Of a stretch of DNA of 33,817 nt, positions 8,384-15,498 are shown one piece after another. The number at the start of each line of letters is the position of its first letter. The first letter of the stretch is position 1. Position numbers and translations under genes: made by a program. The stretch spans positions 1 through 33,817 of the forward strand of contig JASLLI010000010.1 in NCBI GenBank assembly GCA_030747125.1, read 5' to 3'. Below the pieces are notes generated by a model. It was not told where the DNA came from, ran no database searches, and saw nothing but the letters and a program-made list of their open reading frames with translations. This DNA is from Fidelibacterota bacterium (lineage in GTDB: Bacteria; Fidelibacterota; Marinisomatia; SCGC-AAA003-L08; D37C17).

Positions 8384-9985
8384 ATGAAGCAGAAATATCT
8401 GCTATTTTCCATTGTATTTATTCTTGTTTTGGAATTATTTCAGAATTTTCTGCTGTCTCAAACTTTTACCTTCACAGCAGTGTTGAACTTATTCCGTTAT
8501 TCCCCGCTGTATTTTGCAGGATATATTCTCGTTTATATTTTCGCAATTTTGGCAATCGGATTAATCCCAATGTTCCGGTCCCGGTTTTTATATTATAGTG
8601 CCTTATTTCTGTTTGTAATAAGTGTGGCCTTTAACTTTGGATATATATTCATATCAGAAAAACCCTTTCACTTACTTGATCTAAATCTGCTGGTTAATGA
8701 AATACATATCCATTGGGTGCATGTGGTTAAAGAATACTTTGTCTCTATATCCATAGCACTAATTTTAGGGATAATCACCGTATTGACCTGGATTTATATT
8801 AGAAGAAAATCCTGCATTAGAATTGCAAATAGTTGGAGTATAGCCTTACTGCTTTCTTTTTTTTCTGTTTTATTTATTCAATATAAAACAGCAGCTACAT
8901 TTCAACCACCACTGCCCGCTATGTTGAATATCCCTGCTTTCAGTTTTTTATGGCAGTCTTTCAAACCCTACATGGGGGACCGAGATAAACTTTCTGAATT
9001 ACCTCAACGAAACCCTGATTTCCAAAATATAGTTTGGATAGTTGATTGCTCCGTCAATGGAGACTTTATCAGTATTAATAATACAGATTGGAATACTACT
9101 CCCTTTTTACAGTCAATCAAAAATAAAATGGTAAATAGGGGAGTTGTATCCTCTGTTACAAACTGTTCGGCTACCACCAATATTTTTTTGCTTGGATTAG
9201 GAGGAAACTCCCAAATCCCCGATACACATGAAACCTTGTTGAAATCCCCTAATATCTTTACTTTTGCCAAAAGAGCAGGATACAAGACTGCTTATTTATC
9301 TGCACAGAGTAATAACAGAAAATTGCACAATTTTATGACAAAGTATGATGTGGAAGATATAGACTATTTTCACCAGCCATTAACTCAAAGTGAACGCAGC
9401 CCTGTTTTAGCAGATAGTGAATTGGCACGGCATTTGAAAACTTATTTAACACATAATGATAGTAGTTTTATATATGTCTTAAAGTCTGGTGTTCATTTTC
9501 CCTGGTATAATAATTATCCACAAAACTATACACTCAATGATTCTTCCCAAATGGAATCCATGGGAGATAAGACCACGCAATATTTCAATGCTCTAAACTG
9601 GAAAACAGACAGATTTTTTCAAATTCTTTTTGAAGATGGTACTATTTCAGAAAATACACTTTTTATTTATACATCTGACCATGGTCAAATAGTTAAAGAG
9701 GAGGGAAATTATCTTACCCATTGTAATACGCATAATCCGGAAATTGAAGAGGGTAAAGTACCTCTTTTTTATTTGAGTGATAATTTATCAACAGTATCTA
9801 ATTATCTTTCAACTGTAAAACCAAACAATCATGCTGAGATAATTACTCTGACTTTACATCTTATGGGTTATGATGCACCTGTTAAAGAATCCTTTCCGTC
9901 TGGCTTTCTATACGGACATTTATTTCCCAAACATCCCCTCCATCAGTGGGCAATTAAATCCCTTCATCCATTATATGTGGAATGA
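8384..9985 (+). CDS. Membrane-anchored sulfatase/phosphoethanolamine-transferase-like protein
   Basis: About five N-terminal membrane segments (within residues 1-170) precede an alkaline-phosphatase-fold domain resembling EptA/CptA, so the catalytic part should face the periplasm. Recognisable blocks are NIVWIVDCSVNGDF...TTPFL, the candidate nucleophile block NCSATTN, SGVHFPW, and FIYTSDHGQ followed by a histidine (YLTHCNTH). Family members move phosphoethanolamine or similar groups onto lipid A or glycans. Unusually, the position of the metal-ligand glutamate in the first block (usually V-G-E-T/S) reads D221-C222-S223. A frame GTG exists at 8378, but ATG 8384 with CAGGG a few bases upstream is preferred. 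It is 13 nt after the phosphorylase. The substrate, and whether it is active, are unknown. Confidence 0.75.
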   Translation: MKQKYLLFSIVFILVLELFQNFLLSQTFTFTAVLNLFRYSPLYFAGYILVYIFAILAIGLIPMFRSRFLYYSALFLFVISVAFNFGYIFISEKPFHLLDLNLLVNEIHIHWVHVVKEYFVSISIALILGIITVLTWIYIRRKSCIRIANSWSIALLLSFFSVLFIQYKTAATFQPPLPAMLNIPAFSFLWQSFKPYMGDRDKLSELPQRNPDFQNIVWIVDCSVNGDFISINNTDWNTTPFLQSIKNKMVNRGVVSSVTNCSATTNIFLLGLGGNSQIPDTHETLLKSPNIFTFAKRAGYKTAYLSAQSNNRKLHNFMTKYDVEDIDYFHQPLTQSERSPVLADSELARHLKTYLTHNDSSFIYVLKSGVHFPWYNNYPQNYTLNDSSQMESMGDKTTQYFNALNWKTDRFFQILFEDGTISENTLFIYTSDHGQIVKEEGNYLTHCNTHNPEIEEGKVPLFYLSDNLSTVSNYLSTVKPNNHAEIITLTLHLMGYDAPVKESFPSGFLYGHLFPKHPLHQWAIKSLHPLYVE

Positions 9986-9989
9986 AAAA

Positions 9990-10017
9990 GTGAATTTAAT
10001 GGATTCACACAGTTTTT
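9990..10017 (+). terminator. Candidate intrinsic terminator
   Basis: A six-base inverted repeat GTGAAT/ATTCAC (9990-9995 and 10003-10008) with a seven-base loop is followed, after four bases, by five T. The stem is short and AT-rich, so it may be weak. It lies just after the sulfatase-like gene stop and would separate that operon from the YyaL-family gene. Confidence 0.4.
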
Positions 10018-10034
10018 CCCATTAATTTTAACCT

Positions 10035-12260
10035 ATGGAAATATTCATTAATTTATTCATGGCAGGAGGAGTATTGTTGGGAACCACTATGGAAAAATCT
10101 ACTATTTATACTTATGACGACCAGGGGAGACCCATACCTCCCTCAGGTGCAGAATTAAAGACTTTACCGGCGGATGGAGGTCCCCATTGGAACCGTCTCG
10201 TTTTTGAGAGCAGCCCATATCTATTGCAGCATGCTGCCAATCCTGTGGACTGGTATCCCTGGGGAGAAGAAGCCTTTCAAATAGCAGAAGAATCTGATAA
10301 ACCGGTATTTCTGTCCATTGGGTATACTACCTGTCATTGGTGTCATGTTATGGAGCATGAATCTTTTGAAAATGATGAGGTTGCTGCCCTGATGAATGAT
10401 GCCTTTGTCTGCGTTAAGGTTGATCGGGAGGAACGCCCCGATATTGACAATGTCTATATGGAAGTTACCCAAATGATGAATAATCGCGGGGGGTGGCCCA
10501 TGACCGTTATCATGACACCTGAAAAGCAGCCATTTTTTACCGGAACTTATTTCCCGAAATCTACTAGAGGCAGACGAATCGGTATGATGGAACTCATCCC
10601 CCAGGTGAAAGAAGTCTGGATGTCAAAAAGGGACTCTCTTTTTACTGATGCCCATAATATTACTAACAGATTAAAGGCAAATCAAAGAAACCGAACCTCC
10701 AGCGGCGAGATATCTCCGAATATTTTAGAGAATGCATTTCGATCTTTTTCTAACCGTTATGATGAAAATTTAGGAGGGTTTGGCAGAGCACCCAAATTCC
10801 CCAAAGCCCATGATTATTCCTTTCTCATAAAATATTGGAAAAGAACCGGAAAAGAACAGGCTCTTCATATGGCTGAATTTTCCTTGAAAGCCATGCGAAA
10901 TGGAGGACTGTACGATCAGGTTGGGTATGGATTCCATCGTTATTCAGTAGATGCCCGTTGGCTAGTACCCCATTTTGAAAAAATGCTGTATGACCAGGCA
11001 ATTTTGGTTCAGGCATACCTGGATGCTTACCAGGCTACCGGGAATAAATACTATTCTGATGTTGTGGATGAAATTCTGGAATATGTTCTGAGAGATATGA
11101 CTTCACCAGAAGGCGGGTTTTATTCAGCAGAAGACGCAGACAGTGAAGGAGAAGAAGGAAAATTCTATGTTTGGAAAATACAGGAGTTAGAGGAGATCCT
11201 TGGTAAGAAGGATGCAGATATATTCAGTAAAGTGTTTAATATAAAGGTAGGAGGAAATTGGAGTGATGGATATCACCATAAAACCAATATCCCTCATATA
11301 AAACGCAACTATACTATCTTGAGTAAACAGCTTGCTATTTCTGAAAACGAGTTGATTCAACGGATAGGAAACATGAGAAAAATATTGTTTTCTGTGCGGG
11401 AGGAGCGAATTCATCCTCAAAAAGATGATAAAATTTTAACCGATTGGAACGGACTTATGATCGCTGCCATGGCAAGAGCGGGAGCAGTTCTTAATAATGA
11501 GTCATACGCAATCGCTGCTGAAAAGGCAATGGCGTTCATACTCACTACTTTGCAAAATGAGGATAACAGCTTACTCAAGCGGTACCGTAATGGCAATGCA
11601 GGACTTACTGCAGTATTAGATGATTATGCTTTTATTATTTGGGGATTAATTGAATTATATCATTTAAAGTACGATGAATCCTACCTGGAAGCTGCCATGA
11701 AACTCAGTGATTATCAAGTTGAACAGTTTTGGGATTTTGAAAATAACGGATTTTACTTTACAGCAGATTCAAGCGAAAAACTGCTGGTTCGCAGTAAAGA
11801 GGTGTACGATGGAGCGATTCCGTCGGGAAATTCAGTCTCCGCTTATAATTTTATCCGGCTTGCTCGCATGACTTCCCGTACAGATTATGAAGAGATTGCC
11901 TTCCAGATTCTCAATGCTTTTGCAGGACAGGTTAATCGAGGTTCTTCCGGATACTCCATGATGCTGCAGGCAGCTGATTTTGCTTTTGGTCCTTCGTTTG
12001 AAGTGTTGGTTTTCGGAGATGAATCCAAGCAGGAAACCAAGGATATGTTGGAACAAATTCAATCCATTTATATGCCGAATCGAGTTATGGTTTTTGGAAA
12101 ATTCGGGGGCGAAGCATTAAAAAATATAATCCCCTTTGTAGGCTATTATCAACCTGCAAAAGATGGAAAGCCATTTGTGTATGTTTGCCAAAATTATTCC
12201 TGTAAGCTCCCCACTTCTGAGATTGAAGTGGTTAAACAGCAGCTTGGATTAAATAAATAA
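10035..12260 (+). CDS. Thioredoxin-domain protein of the YyaL/SSP411 (DUF255) family
   Basis: The N-terminal third is a thioredoxin-like DUF255 domain opened by the family hallmark [21 protein letters not shown] and carrying C100-H-W-C103-H104 in [16 protein letters not shown]. The rest is an alpha/alpha-barrel like that of N-acylglucosamine epimerases/cellobiose epimerases, for example [11 protein letters not shown] and [17 protein letters not shown], and the C-terminal [10 protein letters not shown] is also typical. At 741 residues it is slightly longer than most homologues. The biochemical role of the family is not settled; redox and sugar-related functions have both been suggested. The start is uncertain: ATG 10035 gives a weakly hydrophobic leader, while ATG 10089 would give a protein starting [11 protein letters not shown]. 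Its 3' end overlaps the convergent selenoprotein gene by 67 nt. Confidence 0.9.
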   Translation: MEIFINLFMAGGVLLGTTMEKSTIYTYDDQGRPIPPSGAELKTLPADGGPHWNRLVFESSPYLLQHAANPVDWYPWGEEAFQIAEESDKPVFLSIGYTTCHWCHVMEHESFENDEVAALMNDAFVCVKVDREERPDIDNVYMEVTQMMNNRGGWPMTVIMTPEKQPFFTGTYFPKSTRGRRIGMMELIPQVKEVWMSKRDSLFTDAHNITNRLKANQRNRTSSGEISPNILENAFRSFSNRYDENLGGFGRAPKFPKAHDYSFLIKYWKRTGKEQALHMAEFSLKAMRNGGLYDQVGYGFHRYSVDARWLVPHFEKMLYDQAILVQAYLDAYQATGNKYYSDVVDEILEYVLRDMTSPEGGFYSAEDADSEGEEGKFYVWKIQELEEILGKKDADIFSKVFNIKVGGNWSDGYHHKTNIPHIKRNYTILSKQLAISENELIQRIGNMRKILFSVREERIHPQKDDKILTDWNGLMIAAMARAGAVLNNESYAIAAEKAMAFILTTLQNEDNSLLKRYRNGNAGLTAVLDDYAFIIWGLIELYHLKYDESYLEAAMKLSDYQVEQFWDFENNGFYFTADSSEKLLVRSKEVYDGAIPSGNSVSAYNFIRLARMTSRTDYEEIAFQILNAFAGQVNRGSSGYSMMLQAADFAFGPSFEVLVFGDESKQETKDMLEQIQSIYMPNRVMVFGKFGGEALKNIIPFVGYYQPAKDGKPFVYVCQNYSCKLPTSEIEVVKQQLGLNK

Positions 12261-12763
12261 AATGTAATTATTCTAATACATTTTTTCCCGCCATCTAATG
12301 CCTTTGGCTGCTTCCAGTAGGAAAACTGAGGTGTCCAGGTTTCTGCATTTAGTCCTGCCAATCCAAGGAGGCTCCACAGGGAACAATAAATATCTCCGGG
12401 CCCAAAGACACAATCATTCTTCCTGAAAATTTTATCATCCTTCTTAGTATAAACAACTGTACCTGGCATGTTATCCGCCTCATCCATAACGGTTTGCTCC
12501 TTGATATAGGCACCTCCTTCATGGGATGCTAATTGAAACCGCCGACCCCAGCTATTAGCAAATTTTCTCTGTAATTCGGGAGCATCCTTAGATACTAATA
12601 CCACCTCCATGGCAGATTCTAGATGGGGGAGAAAACCATTAAATCCATCTGCCCAAAGGGTACAGTAATATCAGACCTTTCCCATGTTATGGATGACCAG
12701 CAAAGTGTCCTTTTTGCCAAACAGTTCGATAAGTGTTTTTTCATATGTGTAATTTATCAACAT
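12194..12763 (-). CDS. Putative selenoprotein: DUF899-like thioredoxin-fold protein with U-x-x-C (in-frame TGA at 12671-12673)
   Basis: Reading the minus strand from ATG 12763 gives 189 residues if the single internal TGA (residue 31) is decoded as selenocysteine. Before the TGA stands [20 protein letters not shown]; after it [44 protein letters not shown] and [11 protein letters not shown]. These blocks occur in this order in DUF899-type thioredoxin-fold proteins as I recall them, where the segment reads HNMG[15 protein letters not shown], so the TGA sits exactly on the first redox cysteine, giving U31-Y-Y-C34. Both sides of the TGA are in one frame. The start ATG has no good ribosome-binding site but lies 31 nt after lpdA on the same strand, so it is probably the last cistron of the PDH operon. 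The C-terminal 35 or so residues run beyond the family core into the convergent gene. A nonsense-mutated pseudogene is the main alternative. The Sec machinery is not in this window. Confidence 0.8.
12611..12653 (-). promoter_or_regulatory. Candidate bacterial SECIS-like stem-loop downstream of the TGA
   Basis: In the sense of the selenoprotein mRNA, a perfect 7-bp stem GGCAGAU/AUCUGCC spans nucleotides +18 to +24 and +54 to +60 after the UGA. Inside it a 4-bp AUGG/CCAU stem can close a nine-base loop starting about +36, within the 16-37 nt range usual for bacterial SECIS elements. The loop as drawn starts with U, not the preferred G, though a GG sits at its closing base pair, and AGAUGG/CCAUCU offers a competing pairing. 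No folding was run, so this is a candidate only. Confidence 0.4.
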
Positions 12764-12794
12764 TGGTGGCTAAACTACGACTTTACCCTAAAAT

Positions 12795-14207
12795 TTATTT
12801 CGGTACATACATATCGGTAATGGTACCACTGAACATTTCAGCTGCATTGGCTACTGTTTCCGTTAAGGTGGGGTGGGGGTGAATAGACATTCCAATGTCT
12901 TCTGCGTCTGCACCCATTTCAATGGCGAGTACAGCTTCGCCAATGAGGTCTCCCGCCCCGGGGCCAACTATTCCTGCGGAAATAATCTTTTTAGTGTCAG
13001 GATCAAACAAAAGTTTAGTTTTCCCCTCGATACGGTTCATAGCCAAGGCTCTACCACTGGCTGCCCAGGGGAACTCTCCCTTCTCATACGGGATGCCTTT
13101 TTCAATAAGTTTTGATTCTGTTGTGCCAGCCCAGGCGATTTCCGGATCAGTGAAAATTACTGCAGGGATGACTGCCGGTTCAAATGCGGAGGGAAGCCCT
13201 GCTATGACTTCAACAGCTACTTTCCCTTCATGGGTGGCTTTATGGGCAAGCATGGGGTCTCCGGTAACATCACCAATTGCAAATATATGAGGGACAGAAG
13301 TCTGTCTTTTCTCATTAACAGGGATAAACCCGTTGTCATTACTCTGAATTCCTGCCTTATCCAATCCAAGTTTTTCTGTATTGGGTTTCCTGCCTACGGA
13401 AATTAGAACTTTTTCATAGACTTCAGAAAAGGATTTACCCTTGCTATCCTCAAATTGTACGCTTACCATTCCATCTTCAGGTTCCATTGATTTAACTTTG
13501 GTTGAAAGGTAAATTTGTTCAAACGATTTATTTAATTTTCGTGCAAGAGGTTTGACCAGGTCTGTATCAGCACCGGGAAGAAGAGAGGACATAAATTCCA
13601 CAACAGTAACCTGGGAACCCAGAGCATGATATACTGTACCCATTTCAAGACCGATATACCCACCACCAACCACCAGCAGCTTTTGAGGAATATCCTCCAA
13701 ATTGAGAGCATTCGTTGAGTTAAGGATACGGGGATGCTCCGACGATATACCCGGGATATTGGCAGATCGTGATCCTGTGGCAATTATACAGTTATCAAAG
13801 GAAATTAGTTGTTCGCCATCTCCCGTTGTGAGTTTTAAGTTTTTATCAGTCTCAAATGCAGCAGTACCGGTTAATACCTGCACCTTTCTGACTTTAGCTA
13901 ATTGGCTGATTCCTCTGCTAAGTTTGGAAACTACACTGTCCTTCCATTGTCTCACCTTCTCCAGGTCAATGGATGGAGCACCAAAAGAGATTCCTGATTT
14001 TTCCAGGTGTTTTGCTTCATCCATAACTTTGGCAATATGCAGCAGAGCTTTAGAGGGAATACATCCACGGTTCAGACAGACACCTCCTAACACATCATCC
14101 TTTTCAATGAGGATTACCTGCTTTCCAAGATCCGCCGCACGAAAAGCAGCTGCATATCCCCCGGGACCTGCTCCTATCACCACTACTTCTGCATGTATTG
14201 TATTCAC
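12795..14207 (-). CDS. lpdA: Dihydrolipoyl dehydrogenase (E3)
   Basis: FAD-dependent E3 subunit that reoxidises dihydrolipoamide with NAD+. Visible features are the N-terminal FAD motif VVVIGAGPGGYAAAFRAADLG, the redox-active disulfide C44/C49 in GGVCLNRGCIPSK, the NAD motif VVGGGYIGLEMG, the second FAD motif IFAIGDVTGDPMLAHKA, and the C-terminal catalytic His-Glu in HPHPTLTE. At 470 residues it has normal length. The GTG start overlaps the aceF stop by four bases (GTGA), as expected within the aceE-aceF-lpdA operon. The next cistron on this strand is the putative selenoprotein 31 nt downstream, which E3 might help to reduce (inference). Confidence 0.97.
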   Translation of the reverse strand: MNTIHAEVVVIGAGPGGYAAAFRAADLGKQVILIEKDDVLGGVCLNRGCIPSKALLHIAKVMDEAKHLEKSGISFGAPSIDLEKVRQWKDSVVSKLSRGISQLAKVRKVQVLTGTAAFETDKNLKLTTGDGEQLISFDNCIIATGSRSANIPGISSEHPRILNSTNALNLEDIPQKLLVVGGGYIGLEMGTVYHALGSQVTVVEFMSSLLPGADTDLVKPLARKLNKSFEQIYLSTKVKSMEPEDGMVSVQFEDSKGKSFSEVYEKVLISVGRKPNTEKLGLDKAGIQSNDNGFIPVNEKRQTSVPHIFAIGDVTGDPMLAHKATHEGKVAVEVIAGLPSAFEPAVIPAVIFTDPEIAWAGTTESKLIEKGIPYEKGEFPWAASGRALAMNRIEGKTKLLFDPDTKKIISAGIVGPGAGDLIGEAVLAIEMGADAEDIGMSIHPHPTLTETVANAAEMFSGTITDMYVPK

Positions 14208-15481
14208 AGGGATTGCGTTATATCTTCAAGGTTTGATAATAACTGGCCAAATCTTGTGGTGAATCGTGCTGCATCTGCACCATCAATCACCCGATGGTCA
14301 TAAGACAGAGAATAGGGTAGAATGAGCCGTCGTCTGAATTTACCGTCAATGAATACCGGTTCATCTGCTGCACGGGAAATTCCCAAAATAGCAACTTCAG
14401 GGGGATTTACAATGGGGGTGAAATAGGTACCTCCAATGCCGCCAAGACTGGAGATTGTGAAACATCCTCCTTCCATATCAGCAGGCAGAAGTTTCTTTTC
14501 CCGTGCCTTTGCACTGAGGATAGTCAGCTCCCGCGCCAGGTCTTTAATAGATTTTTTTTCCGCATTTTTTATAACGGGTACTACCAATCCGTTAGGCGTA
14601 TCTACTGCAACGCCTACATTCATAAAATTTTTGAGTACAAGGTTTTCATTACTGCCATCTAATGAACTATTAAATTGAGGCATCTCCTTTAATATGATAC
14701 AGAGGGCTTTGATGAAAAAGGGTAATAGAGAGACTTTAATATTCTCATCCTTATTTACCTTTTTTAATTGTTGACGCAGTTTTTCCAGTTTAGTGATGTC
14801 ACATTTATCAAATTGCGTTACATGAGGGATTGCCTGCCAGGCTCTTTGTAATCGTTCTCCGGTAATTCTCTTAATTTTATTCAGGGGTTGAATATCAATC
14901 TCACCGTATTTAGAAAAGTCACTGTCTTGACCGGGAGCAGTAACAGGTAATGATGCTGGTGATGGTTCTCCTTTTCCCGATAACTGCCCTTTAATGTAAT
15001 TTTGAACATCTTCTTTGGTGATTCGCCCTTTAGGACCACAACCCTGGACTAATTTTAAATCGCACCCAAGTTCACGGGAAAACTGCCTGACAGAAGGACT
15101 TGCCAATACAGGTTTTCCAAGAGGTGCAGTTGTGGAAATAGTTGGTTTTGAAGGGGAGAGCGGTATAGTTTTAGGTTCCTGAAGTGAGGGTTGTGTTGTA
15201 TCTATCTGAACAGTATCTTCAGTTTTTATTTCCTCATCGTGGTCGGCATCGCCTGAAAGGGTAAGGATACTGTCACCCGGTGCAATGCTGCCTCCTTTTT
15301 CAATATGAATCTTCTCTATTTTCCCGCCGGAGGTGGATGGAATTTCCATGGAAGCTTTTTCGGTTTCAACCAGAATTAAAGGGTCATCTACTTTAATGAC
15401 ATCCCCATTCTGAACCAGCACATCAGAAATTTCAACAGAGGTTATTCCTTCCCCTAATTCAGGAAGTTTGATTTCAGCCAT
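14204..15481 (-). CDS. aceF: Pyruvate dehydrogenase E2, dihydrolipoyllysine acetyltransferase
   Basis: E2 core of the pyruvate dehydrogenase complex, moving acetyl groups from lipoamide to CoA. The protein has one lipoyl domain (residues about 1-78, lipoylated K42 in ETEKASME), a Pro/Thr/Ser-rich linker, a peripheral-subunit-binding domain (SPSVRQFSRELG...GPKGRITKEDV), a second linker, and the catalytic domain ending with SYDHRVIDGADAARF, which holds the active-site His and Asp. At 425 residues with a single lipoyl domain, it is shorter than E. coli AceF, which has three. It lies 17 nt after aceE and overlaps lpdA by 4 nt. Confidence 0.96.
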   Translation of the reverse strand: MAEIKLPELGEGITSVEISDVLVQNGDVIKVDDPLILVETEKASMEIPSTSGGKIEKIHIEKGGSIAPGDSILTLSGDADHDEEIKTEDTVQIDTTQPSLQEPKTIPLSPSKPTISTTAPLGKPVLASPSVRQFSRELGCDLKLVQGCGPKGRITKEDVQNYIKGQLSGKGEPSPASLPVTAPGQDSDFSKYGEIDIQPLNKIKRITGERLQRAWQAIPHVTQFDKCDITKLEKLRQQLKKVNKDENIKVSLLPFFIKALCIILKEMPQFNSSLDGSNENLVLKNFMNVGVAVDTPNGLVVPVIKNAEKKSIKDLARELTILSAKAREKKLLPADMEGGCFTISSLGGIGGTYFTPIVNPPEVAILGISRAADEPVFIDGKFRRRLILPYSLSYDHRVIDGADAARFTTRFGQLLSNLEDITQSL

Positions 15482-15498
15482 GTAATTTATGCTTCATA

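Noticed and set aside
9423-9437. Sigma-54 promoter-like TGGCAC-N5-TTGA
   Set aside because: It is inside the sulfatase-like coding sequence, imperfect at the -12 element, and no gene starts nearby.
12194-12610. A 138-residue protein starting at ATG 12610 as the complete gene
   Set aside because: Family-like sequence continues upstream of this methionine ([18 protein letters not shown]) and, past the TGA, further up to 12763; the short form would lack the redox motif.
12649-12665. Short hairpin CUG-UA-CCC/GGG-CAG just after the UGA as the SECIS element
   Set aside because: Its three-base UUU loop starts only about 14 nt after the UGA and has no G; the larger stem-loop further on fits the expected distance better.
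12671-12673. TGA as a sense codon (Trp/Gly) throughout this genome
   Set aside because: TGA is the terminating codon of the lptF-like gene, the phosphorylase, the sulfatase-like gene, aceF, purD and the sigma-54 regulator, all ending at normal family lengths.
12623-12820. Plus-strand 65-residue open frame
   Set aside because: It lies antisense to the selenoprotein N-terminal half and the lpdA end, and has no recognisable motif or ribosome-binding site.
12895-13290. 131-residue plus-strand open frame opposite lpdA
   Set aside because: It is a shadow of the well-supported lpdA coding strand; composition is antisense-like.
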